DNA from: JAICTV01 sp035634055
Lineage (GTDB): Bacteria; Planctomycetota; Phycisphaerae; Tepidisphaerales; Tepidisphaeraceae
Direction of reading: 5' to 3'
Length of the DNA: 30,407 bases
Assembly: GCA_035634055.1 (NCBI GenBank)
Contig: DASQDR010000246.1
Location: forward strand, 1 to 30,407
Shown here: one piece after another, positions 7,172-13,917 of the stretch
Numbering within the stretch: position 1 is the stretch's first letter
Layout of the letters: the number at the start of each line of letters is the position of its first letter
Program-made: the position numbers and the translations under genes
The notes under the pieces: model-generated
What the model was told of the DNA's origin: nothing
Databases searched by the model: none
What the model saw: only the letters and a program-made list of their open reading frames with translations

Positions 7172-8596
7172 ATGAGCACGACGACCCCGCCCCCCGAGTC
7201 GCCCGCCTCGCCCGCGCCCGCGTCCCCCGCCACCTCGGCCGCCACCTCGCCCGCCAACATCTCGCCGGTCTCGCATCCGGACCACTTCTCCGTCGGCACC
7301 GGTCCGTGGCAGGAGCGGCTGGCTTACGTGGTGGAGACCATGCGCGAGATGAGCAGCGCGACCGACCCGGAGTCGATGGTCAGCGCGTACGGCGACCGCG
7401 TCGGCGAGCTGGTGCCGTCGGACCGCTTCGTCGCCCTCAGCCGCCGCGACCTCCAGCGGCCGCTGGTCCGCGTGACACGATCTGACCTCTGGGAGGATCA
7501 GCCCAACCCCTGGAAGGAAAAAAGTCGCCTGCCGGTGCTCAGCGGCGGATTTTTTTCAGACCTCATCTGGGGCGACCTGCCGGTCGTGATTCAGGATTTA
7601 ACCGTCCCCGCCGACGACCCGGCCGCCCCGTACTGCGCGGGGATGCGCAGCCTCATCGCCGTGCCGAACTACGACCGCGGCGAAGCGCTGAACATGGTCC
7701 TGCTGATGCGCGAGGTGCCCAACGGCTACAACCCCGAGCAGCTCCCGGAGCACGTCTGGATGAGCAACCTCTTCGGCCGCGCGACGTACAACCTGGTGCT
7801 GCGCGCGCAGGTGCAGGACGCCTACGAGGTGCTGGACCGCGAACTGAAGGTCGTGGCGGACATCCAGCGGTCGCTGCTGCCGGCGACGCTGCCGGATATC
7901 GCCGGCGTGGAACTGGCGGCCGACTACCAGACCAGCGCCCGCGCGGGGGGGGATTACTACGACTTCTTCCCGTTGCCCGGCGCCCGAGGCGAGCCGGCGG
8001 GGTCGCCCGGCGGCAGGTGGGGCATCCTCATTGCTGACGTCTCCGGCCACGGCACTCCCGCCGCGGTGCTGATGGCCGTCACCCACAGCATCGCCCACAC
8101 GCGCAGCGGGCCGCCCGAGCCGCCGAGCCAGTTGATGAACTTCGTCAACCGCCACCTGGCCGCCCGCTACACCACCGGCAACGGGACGTTCGTCACCGCG
8201 TTCTACGGGATCTACGACCCGGCGGTGTGCCAGCTCACCTACGCCTGCGCGGGCCACCCGCTGCCGCGCGTGCGCGACAACGCCGGGCGGATGAGGGAGG
8301 CGTTCAGCAGCGACGGCGGCGGGCTGCCGCTGGGGATCGACGGGGACGAAATCTATCACGACGCCGTCGCCCGCTGCGCGCCCGGCGCGATGATCACCTT
8401 TTACACCGACGGGATCAGTGAGGCGCGCAACGCGACGGGGGAACTGTTCGGCGAAGGGCGGCTGGACGCGGCGCTCGAGCCCGCCGCCTCGGCGCAGGAC
8501 GCGGTCGCGCGGGTGCGGGCCGCGCTGTCCGCCTTCACCGGCGGCAAGCCGCCCGGCGACGATCAAACGCTGATCGTGGCCCGACTTACAACTTAA
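7172..8596 (+). CDS. GAF domain plus PP2C/SpoIIE-type serine/threonine phosphatase
   Basis: The protein has 474 residues. Residues 1-35 are a Ser/Pro/Ala-rich disordered tail. Residues 45-205 resemble a GAF sensor domain. Residues 215-240 (ELKVVADIQRSLLP) are the coiled linker typical of RsbU-like proteins. The PP2C domain follows, with the metal-binding acidic residues all present: GGDYYDFF (Asp261), IADVSGHG (Asp289), TDGISEA (Asp413) and GDDQTL (Asp463/464). Such phosphatases act on phosphorylated anti-anti-sigma factors of the STAS class in partner-switching regulation. No STAS or anti-sigma kinase gene is present nearby, so its target is encoded elsewhere. No membrane segment is evident; it is probably cytoplasmic. 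Confidence 0.9.
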   Translation: MSTTTPPPESPASPAPASPATSAATSPANISPVSHPDHFSVGTGPWQERLAYVVETMREMSSATDPESMVSAYGDRVGELVPSDRFVALSRRDLQRPLVRVTRSDLWEDQPNPWKEKSRLPVLSGGFFSDLIWGDLPVVIQDLTVPADDPAAPYCAGMRSLIAVPNYDRGEALNMVLLMREVPNGYNPEQLPEHVWMSNLFGRATYNLVLRAQVQDAYEVLDRELKVVADIQRSLLPATLPDIAGVELAADYQTSARAGGDYYDFFPLPGARGEPAGSPGGRWGILIADVSGHGTPAAVLMAVTHSIAHTRSGPPEPPSQLMNFVNRHLAARYTTGNGTFVTAFYGIYDPAVCQLTYACAGHPLPRVRDNAGRMREAFSSDGGGLPLGIDGDEIYHDAVARCAPGAMITFYTDGISEARNATGELFGEGRLDAALEPAASAQDAVARVRAALSAFTGGKPPGDDQTLIVARLTT

Positions 8597-8662
8597 CCCG
8601 CCGCCCCGCCCGCGCCCCCCGCCGCCGGCCGCTTCCGCTGCGCGGCAATATGCGGAATCTTT

Positions 8663-8690
8663 TTGCCGCGCGCGCCAAAATCGGTATACT
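8663..8690 (+). promoter_or_regulatory. Promoter of the long leader before the 1184-residue protein
   Basis: TTGCCG (8663-8668), a 16-base spacer and TATACT (8685-8690) form a good sigma-70 type promoter in otherwise GC-rich DNA. The -35 lies in the right arm of a 9-bp inverted repeat (GCGCGGCAA 8640-8648, TTGCCGCGC 8663-8671) that could be an operator or the transcript end of the phosphatase gene. Transcription would begin near 8697, about 450 bases before the next start codon. Confidence 0.55.
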
Positions 8691-8696
8691 TCGATG

Positions 8697-9122
8697 TCCC
8701 ATTTTGGTGTCGAAGGCTGGGCGGAGGGCGTCCGGGCTTCTCGTCTGTTGCAGATCTCCTGGTCAGTGACAGGTCCGCGAACATTCCTCACGGCACCACT
8801 CGTATAGCCATGGGCCCGCGCAATTCCTGAAGCGCCCCGCCGGCGGCCGAGCGAAGTTTCTTCTGCCGGGGCGGGCGCGGGGCAGTTGCGCGGGTGAGTT
8901 GCGTGGGCAGGTCCAGCCCGCGGCGGCGTCGCTGCCGGGGGCGAGCCGGGTTGCGCGGATGCGCCTTCCGCGCGGCGCGGCGAGATTGAAAAACCAGCCC
9001 CGCACGCAGCCTTTGCGCCGCCTGAACGTGCGGCCCGTACGGTGGTTGGGCAGATCTGAGGGCGATCGAGTCAGAGCAGTTGGCAGGGCCGAAGTGGGCT
9101 ACCGCCGCTTCGCCCGTTTTTT
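8697..9122 (+). ncRNA. Long structured leader or small RNA of unknown class
   Basis: The interval begins at the predicted start of the TATACT promoter and ends at a strong intrinsic terminator, and contains no convincing ORF. It is rich in potential hairpins, for example around 8830-8886, where CCCCGCCGGC faces GCCGGGGCGGG. GCAGATCT occurs twice, near 8752 and 9050. It could be a stand-alone small RNA of about 425 nt or a conditional 5' leader controlling the gene at 9150. I do not recognise a known riboswitch, SRP, 6S, tmRNA or RNase P signature. The boundaries come only from promoter and terminator prediction. Confidence 0.4.
9086..9122 (+). terminator. Intrinsic terminator just upstream of the 1184-residue protein
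   Basis: CGAAGTGG (9090-9097) pairs with CCGCTTCG (9105-9112) around a 7-base loop. The stem extends by GGG (9086-9088) with CCC (9113-9115) past one bulged C, and six T follow at 9117-9122. It ends 27 bases before the ATG at 9150. Confidence 0.75.
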
Positions 9123-9125
9123 ACG

Positions 9126-9141
9126 CGCCCCGGCCGGGGCG
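9126..9141 (+). promoter_or_regulatory. 16-base perfect palindrome beside the ribosome binding site
   Basis: CGCCCCGGCCGGGGCG is a perfect palindrome that abuts the GGGAG ribosome binding site (9141-9145) of the following gene. As RNA it would fold into a tight hairpin next to the binding site. As DNA it could be an operator for a dimeric regulator. Confidence 0.4.
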
Positions 9142-9149
9142 GGAGAGAG

Positions 9150-12100
9150 ATGGTCATGAACGAGACGCTTCCCACGAAGAGCAATGGCACCGCGCGTCCC
9201 GCGCGGCACACCGACCGCGGCCGCCGCCGCCTCCAGGCCGCCTCCCTCGCCGCAGTGGCGTCGCTGCTCCCGGCCGTGCAAGCGCTGGCCGCCAGCCCCG
9301 CGTTCTCGGTGGGCAACCTCACGCTCGGCGAGAACTTCAACAGCATTGGCACCGCCGCGACCGCAACCACCGTCACCACGATGCCCGACGGGTGGAAGCT
9401 CGATTCCGACGCGGCGACGCCGACCACCTCCTACAACGCCGCCGCCACCAGCATCCCCCGCGCCGGCGGGCTGACCGGCACCGGGGCGCTCACCACCAGC
9501 TCCTCGGGCGGCGCTTACAACCTCGGCGACAACGCGATGACGACGTCGACCGATCGCGCCGTCGGCTTCCTCACCTCCGGGAGCTTCACCTCGCCGCGCA
9601 ACATCTTCGTCAAGATCACCAACAACACCGGGCAGTCGATCACCGCGGTGGACCTCTCGTACAACATCGAGAAGTACCGCAACGGCAGCCGCGCGTTCGA
9701 CTTCAACCTCTCTTACGGCACCGACGGCTCGCTCTGGACCGCCGCCCCCGGCGGCAACCAGACCTTCGCCGCCGACGGCGCCACCGCCACCATTGCCGGC
9801 GTCGTCAGCACGCCCAAGGTCGTCAGCATCCCCACCTTGAGCATCGCGCCGGGCGCGGACCTGTACCTGCGCTGGGCCTATATCGGCAACGGCGGCAACA
9901 CCAACGCCCAGGCGCTGGCGCTGGACGACTTCTCCATCACCGCCACCACCGGAACCGTCGCCGGGGACCCGAACGACCTGGTCTGGGACCCCAACGGCGC
10001 GACCGCGCCCAACCCCTCGAACGGATCGGGAACCTGGAGCGGCGGCAACACGTGGTGGTCCGCCACCGGTTCCACCAACGCGACCTTCGCCGCGACCAAC
10101 AACGCCATCTTCGGCACCGGCAGCGGCACCGGCTCGTTCGACGTGACGCTCGACTCGGCGAAGACCGCCGGCAAGGTCGTCTTCGCGGACGCCTCCCCGA
10201 CCTACACCCTCACGGGTGAGAGCATCACCCTCAACGGCGCCTCGGGCACGGCCATCGAGGCAAAGAGCTCGGCGACTATTGCATCTAACGTGGTGCTGGC
10301 CAGCTCCGGCATCGTCGCGGTCGCCGATGCCGGCGAGACGCTGAGCATCACGGGCGCGCTCTCCGGCGCCACTGCCACGCTCACCAAGTCCGGCAACGGC
10401 ACGCTGGTGCTCGGCAACGCCGCCAACAGCTTCGACCATGTTGACCTCAGCAGCGGCACCATCGTGGTTGGCGCCGAGGGGGCCCTTGGCACCGGCAGCC
10501 TCGTCGTCAACAGCGGCACGCTGAAGACCTCTGCCGCCGTGAGCTTCACGCGCAACATCACCATGTCCGGGTCGCTCACGTTCGATAGCAACGGGTTCAA
10601 CTCCGACCTGAGCGGCCGGCTGCTCGGCACCGGCGGCTTGGTGAAGAACGGCGCCGGCACCCTCAGCCTGACCGACGCCGCGCTCGTCACCACGGGCACG
10701 GAGTACACCGGCGCCGTCACGATCAACGCCGGCACCCTTCGCGTCGCCAGCGGAAACGAGGGCGCCCGCTCGCAGCTCGGCACCGGAATCGTCACCGTCA
10801 ACTCCGGCGCCACCCTCACCTATGACAACGTCAAGGTCGGCCAGCCCTGGGGCTTCCAGAACCACCGCACGCGCCTGATGGACGGCGCCACGTTCGCGGC
10901 CATCGGCACCGCCGAGTACAACCGCGGAGACAGCGTGGAGCAGGAAGGCGACGCGCTCCGCGTCGCCAACGGCACCTCGACCGCGCAGGTCAACGTCAAC
11001 CTCAACGCCGTCGGCGCCAACACCGTCTTTACGCTGAACAACCCGATCCGGCAGCTCACGGCGCTCGCCAACAGCACGCCCGCCCCGGACACGTACGCCA
11101 CCATCCACGTTGGCGGCGGCGGGCGCGTGGTGCTGGCGTCGGGCGAGGAAAACGCCGCCACCGGCGTGTTCGCCGGCTCCTGGGCGATCGACAACGGCAC
11201 CGTGCAGCTCGGGCCCATCCGCCCCGGCTCGCTCGGCGCCTCGCCCGGCGCGGGCAACCTCTCCGAGCCGCTGCACGCCCTCGGGTTCAAGGGGGGCGTC
11301 TTCGCCCAGGCCAATCCGGTCGCCATCGCCGCCAACGGCATGCTCGCCATCGGCGCCGACAAGAACAACGTCAACAACGTCAATAACGAGGCCAACACCG
11401 TCCGCGACCAGCTCCGCGATTACCTCCAGGCGCCGATCACCCTTAACGGCGGCAAGATCGCCTCGACCAGCTTCCAGGTCGTCACCGACCAGGCCTCCAT
11501 CCTGTACGGCCAGCTCGACCCGGCCCAGAAGGTTCACGCCCGCATCGGCGGCGCCCTGACGGTCAACAGCGGGTCGGTCCTGCTCTACAACCCGATCGAC
11601 GACGCGAGCATCCCCAACGCGTCGGAAGACCCCAACGTCGCCACCGACGACTACCTCGGCGCCCGCAACGTCAACCTCGTCGCCGACGGCCCCATCACCT
11701 GGAACGGAACCCTCACCGTCGATCCCGGCACCGCGACCGGCGGCGCGCTCAACTTCGCCAAGACCGGCGGGACCGTCACCGTCTCGGCGCCGTCCACCCT
11801 TCAGGTCAACGCCAACGCGATCGTCAACCTTGGCGGCACGCACGATTCGCTGAGCAACGGCGGCGTCGGCCACGTCAGCGTCGCCAACGCCGGCACGTTC
11901 AACGTGAGCGCGGGGCCGAAGAACGTCGGCAACGTCAGCGGCGCGGGCAACACCACCGTCGCCACCGGCGCGCTGCTGACCGCCAACCACCTCCGCCAGG
12001 GGAACGTGACGCTCGACGGCTCGGCCACCATCCGCAGCAGCGGCGGCGCCGCCAGCGGCACCAGCAAGGTCACCAGCGTGACCCTCAACGGGCCGGCCAA

Positions 12101-12704
12101 GCTCGACCTGACCGATAACAAGCTGATCACCGCCGACGCCATCGGCACCTGGGATAGCGGCACCAGCACCTACACCGGCATCACCGGCAAGGTGAAGTCC
12201 GGCCGCAACACCGGCGCGTGGGATGGCGCCGGCATCATGACCAGCTTGGCCGATGCCGACCTGGGCAAGACCGCCCTCGGCGTCGCCACCGGCGCGCAGG
12301 CCAAGGGCCTGGGCGCGGGCCAGACCGGCACCTGGGGTGGGCAGACGGTCTCCGACACCTCCACGCTGGTGATGTACACCTACGCCGGCGACGCGGACCT
12401 CAACGGCAAGGTGAACGGCGACGACTACTTCCGCATCGACGCCAACGTCGGCTCCAACGGCTCGAAGTTCGGCTGGTTCAACGGCGACTTCAACTACGAT
12501 GGGAAGATCAACGGCGACGACTACTTCCTCATCGACTCCAACGTCGCAAACGCTCTGGGCACCTTCCCCACCGCCGGCGGCGTGAGCGAGGTCAGCGCCC
12601 TTGGCGACGGCGTGGCGGCCGTCCCCGAGCCGACCAGCATCGCCCTGCTCGGCCTCTCCGCCACCGCCCTGCTCGCCCGCCGCCGCCGACGCGACGCGCG
12701 CTAA
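9150..12704 (+). CDS. Exported beta-strand-repeat protein with dockerin-like loops and PEP-CTERM tail
   Basis: The protein has 1184 residues. ATG 9150 lies 4 bases after GGGAG; ATG 9156 (MNETLP) at 10 bases is an equally plausible start. After a basic stretch (residues 20-27), a hydrophobic segment ending in QALAAS near residue 48 looks like a Sec signal peptide. Residues 50-280 are a beta-rich domain. Residues 280-1060 are rich in Gly/Thr/Asn/Ser with autotransporter-associated beta-strand repeats, such as GTLVLGNAANSF followed by SSGTIVVGAEGALGTGSL. Residues 1078-1134 hold two dockerin/EF-hand-like loops (GDADLNGKVNGDDYF and GDFNYDGKINGDDYF). The C-terminus has VPEPTSIALLGL at 1158, a hydrophobic helix and an Arg cluster, a PEP-CTERM sorting signal recognised by exosortase systems. 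It is probably a surface or matrix protein. The exosortase is not in this window. Confidence 0.92.
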   Translation: MVMNETLPTKSNGTARPARHTDRGRRRLQAASLAAVASLLPAVQALAASPAFSVGNLTLGENFNSIGTAATATTVTTMPDGWKLDSDAATPTTSYNAAATSIPRAGGLTGTGALTTSSSGGAYNLGDNAMTTSTDRAVGFLTSGSFTSPRNIFVKITNNTGQSITAVDLSYNIEKYRNGSRAFDFNLSYGTDGSLWTAAPGGNQTFAADGATATIAGVVSTPKVVSIPTLSIAPGADLYLRWAYIGNGGNTNAQALALDDFSITATTGTVAGDPNDLVWDPNGATAPNPSNGSGTWSGGNTWWSATGSTNATFAATNNAIFGTGSGTGSFDVTLDSAKTAGKVVFADASPTYTLTGESITLNGASGTAIEAKSSATIASNVVLASSGIVAVADAGETLSITGALSGATATLTKSGNGTLVLGNAANSFDHVDLSSGTIVVGAEGALGTGSLVVNSGTLKTSAAVSFTRNITMSGSLTFDSNGFNSDLSGRLLGTGGLVKNGAGTLSLTDAALVTTGTEYTGAVTINAGTLRVASGNEGARSQLGTGIVTVNSGATLTYDNVKVGQPWGFQNHRTRLMDGATFAAIGTAEYNRGDSVEQEGDALRVANGTSTAQVNVNLNAVGANTVFTLNNPIRQLTALANSTPAPDTYATIHVGGGGRVVLASGEENAATGVFAGSWAIDNGTVQLGPIRPGSLGASPGAGNLSEPLHALGFKGGVFAQANPVAIAANGMLAIGADKNNVNNVNNEANTVRDQLRDYLQAPITLNGGKIASTSFQVVTDQASILYGQLDPAQKVHARIGGALTVNSGSVLLYNPIDDASIPNASEDPNVATDDYLGARNVNLVADGPITWNGTLTVDPGTATGGALNFAKTGGTVTVSAPSTLQVNANAIVNLGGTHDSLSNGGVGHVSVANAGTFNVSAGPKNVGNVSGAGNTTVATGALLTANHLRQGNVTLDGSATIRSSGGAASGTSKVTSVTLNGPAKLDLTDNKLITADAIGTWDSGTSTYTGITGKVKSGRNTGAWDGAGIMTSLADADLGKTALGVATGAQAKGLGAGQTGTWGGQTVSDTSTLVMYTYAGDADLNGKVNGDDYFRIDANVGSNGSKFGWFNGDFNYDGKINGDDYFLIDSNVANALGTFPTAGGVSEVSALGDGVAAVPEPTSIALLGLSATALLARRRRRDAR

Positions 12705-12747
12705 GCCGGGCGGATCGAGCCAAGCCGGTTCATCCCAACATCAACCC

Positions 12748-12787
12748 GCCCCCGCGCCGCAACCAGCGGCGCGGGGGCGATTGTTTG
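12748..12787 (+). terminator. Strong intrinsic terminator of the 1184-residue protein gene
   Basis: A perfect 13-bp stem, GCCCCCGCGCCGC (12748-12760) and GCGGCGCGGGGGC (12766-12778), encloses the loop AACCA and is followed by the T-rich GATTGTTTGG. It lies 44 bases after the stop codon. Confidence 0.85.
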
Positions 12788-13066
12788 GCTCACGCCCTAC
12801 ATATTCTGCGCGCCTTGAAGGCATGGCGCGCCGAGCCTTTCCTGCTCCGCCCGCGCGGACCGCCGACGCCACGATGATCCGCCCGCTCCACCTCGGATCG
12901 GCACGCGAAGCCGATCGCGGCGATGCGCATAACGCGGCGCATAACGCCTGGGTGGGTTTTCGCCCTGAGTAACGGGTTTTGATCGGTAACGGGCAAGTCG
13001 GGATCGGCGCGCGGAACCGCCGCGGGGGGAATCGTAAGTCTTTGTCGCGTCGTTAGGTTGGGGGAA
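12788..13066. other. Intergenic region between terminator and tRNA-Cys
   Basis: No gene is supported; the short frames here lack ribosome binding sites and family resemblance. It contains a 12-base tandem repeat at 12925-12947 and two GTAACGGG words near 12969 and 12986. No clear terminator hairpin with T-run follows the tRNA on the minus strand. Confidence 0.4.
12925..12947. repeat. Tandem duplication of GCGCATAACGC
   Basis: GCGCATAACGC occurs at 12925-12935 and again at 12937-12947, separated by one G. The core GCATAAC also occurs in the repeat copies at 13221 and 13359, which may or may not be related. Confidence 0.5.
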
Positions 13067-13140
13067 AGGCCGAGGTGGGATTCGAACCCACGAATAACGG
13101 ATTTGCAATCCGTCCCCTTAGTCCACTTGGGTACTCGGCC
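13067..13140 (-). tRNA. tRNA-Cys (anticodon GCA)
   Basis: The minus strand folds as a complete tRNA. The acceptor stem is GGCCGAG with CTCGGCC. The anticodon loop is TTGCAAA, flanked by ACGGA and TCCGT, giving anticodon GCA. The T-arm is GTGGG TTCGAAT CCCAC. The unpaired base 73 is U, the cysteine identity element. The 3' CCA is not encoded and must be added enzymatically. A promoter lies directly upstream, and an 18-base copy of the 5' end is found at 13767-13784. Confidence 0.96.
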
Positions 13141-13151
13141 CTAGTTTCGCA

Positions 13152-13180
13152 ACAGTATCGGGGGTGGTGCGCTGGTTCAA
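13152..13180 (-). promoter_or_regulatory. tRNA-Cys promoter
   Basis: Minus-strand TTGAAC (13180-13175), a 17-base spacer and TACTGT (13157-13152) place the start near 13145, five bases before the mature tRNA 5' end. The same arrangement is kept in the duplicated copy at 13797-13824, which supports its being functional sequence. Confidence 0.55.
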
Positions 13181-13220
13181 GTCGTGCCGTGCGGCGCTGT
13201 ACCCCGGCGGCTTTGCGGCC

Positions 13221-13258
13221 GCTGCATAACCCGCCAATGCAGTGGACCGAGCCGCCGG
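13221..13258. repeat. GCATAACCCGCCA interspersed repeat, copy A
   Basis: GCTGCATAACCCGCCAATGCAGTGGACC matches copy B at 13359 with three transitions in 28 bases. CTGCAT and ATGCAG form a 6-bp inverted repeat. In one frame it reads NPPMQWTEP, a peptide motif often seen in spurious planctomycete ORFs, which points to a dispersed non-coding repeat. Confidence 0.65.
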
Positions 13259-13358
13259 TATGAGACGCGCCTGCTGTTCGGGATCATCGGCTTGTTGGAC
13301 AACCCCGAGCTTTTCCTGCCGCGGACGCGCAGGCGGAGGACCGGCCGGTAATCCAAAC

Positions 13359-13396
13359 GCCGCATAACCCGCCAGTGCAGCGGACCCCCACGGCGG
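13359..13396. repeat. GCATAACCCGCCA interspersed repeat, copy B
   Basis: GCCGCATAACCCGCCAGTGCAGCGGACC lies in the same orientation as copy A, 138 bases downstream. Similarity falls off beyond GGACC apart from the shared GGCGG/GCCGG ends. Confidence 0.65.
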
Positions 13397-13588
13397 GAAC
13401 GGGCGCTGTAGAATGAACCGCCGCGGTCGCCGCGGCGGCCGCTGATCGGCCTCACGTTCTGGAAGCGGACCGCCGCGGCACCGTCGCCACCCCGATGCCT
13501 TTCGTCCAAAACCCCCCGGAAATTTCCGAGCACTCTCTATGCCTTGCGGCGACGTGAAGTGCTGGAGAGTGTCTTGCCGCGCCGAGCT

Positions 13589-13741
13589 TCAGTCAGCCCG
13601 CTCCCGCGACCGCGGGTCACCCAGCAGCAGTTGCCGTCCGATCTCACTCGCCTGGAAGAACCCGGGCGGTAGCGGCGGCACCGGCTCGGAGGTCCGTGAC
13701 CACCGTGTGACCTCCAGCGTCGGAACTTGCTGGATTATCAT
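13589..13741 (-). CDS. Possible 50-residue ORF downstream of the duplicated tRNA promoter
   Basis: An ATG-to-TGA frame of 50 codons begins 25 bases after the 18-base tRNA-Cys fragment at 13767-13784, on the same strand as the retained tRNA promoter. The C-terminal half (PPGFFQASEIGRQLLLGD) looks protein-like, and about three quarters of codons end in G or C. There is no ribosome binding site and I do not recognise a family. It may be a remnant of an inserted element or chance; confidence is low. Confidence 0.25.
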   Translation of the reverse strand: MIIQQVPTLEVTRWSRTSEPVPPLPPGFFQASEIGRQLLLGDPRSRERAD

Positions 13742-13766
13742 GGAAAATCAGGGGATTGGGTGTACC

Positions 13767-13784
13767 CCACTTGGGTACTCGGCC
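13767..13784 (-). pseudogene. tRNA-Cys 5' fragment (18 bases)
   Basis: CCACTTGGGTACTCGGCC is identical to 13123-13140, the first 18 bases of the tRNA-Cys gene on the minus strand. The remainder of the tRNA is absent. The adjoining 53 bases (13785-13837) match the tRNA promoter region 13141-13193 at roughly 70 percent, including TTGAAC (13824-13819) and a -10-like TATTGT (13802-13797). Confidence 0.75.
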
Positions 13785-13837
13785 GCTGTTTTGGCAACAA
13801 TATAGGGGGTCCGCCGTCGTTCAAGTTGGGCCGTGCG
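13785..13837 (-). repeat. Diverged copy of the tRNA-Cys promoter region
   Basis: This block aligns with 13141-13193 with one gap. The shared blocks CAACA, TAT/GGGGGT, GTTCAAGT and GCCGTGCG are kept while the spacer has changed. Minus-strand TTGAAC-N16-TATTGT survives, so the copy may still be transcribed toward the 13589-13741 frame. Confidence 0.55.
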
Positions 13838-13917
13838 CGGGCGCACGCGCCGGGCGGGGGGACGTTAGGTATATTTGGGGCGGTAGTCACCGGGGCCTAC
13901 GCGGGGGACTGAGTTTC

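Noticed and set aside
8741..8800. Resemblance of GGTCAGTGACAGGTCC to the SRP RNA core
   Set aside because: The conserved GGAAGGAAGCAG-type loop of SRP RNA is absent and the surrounding bases do not form the SRP helix.
9099..11990. 963-codon open frame on the minus strand
   Set aside because: It is antisense to the 1184-residue export protein, made of low-complexity GGDGD/RRAG words with no family motif; a GC-rich shadow frame.
13539..13805. 88-codon plus-strand frame, and the 118-codon minus-strand frame 13177-13533
   Set aside because: The first crosses the tRNA-Cys duplication, the second is built on the two interspersed repeats (PLHWRVM twice); neither has a ribosome binding site.
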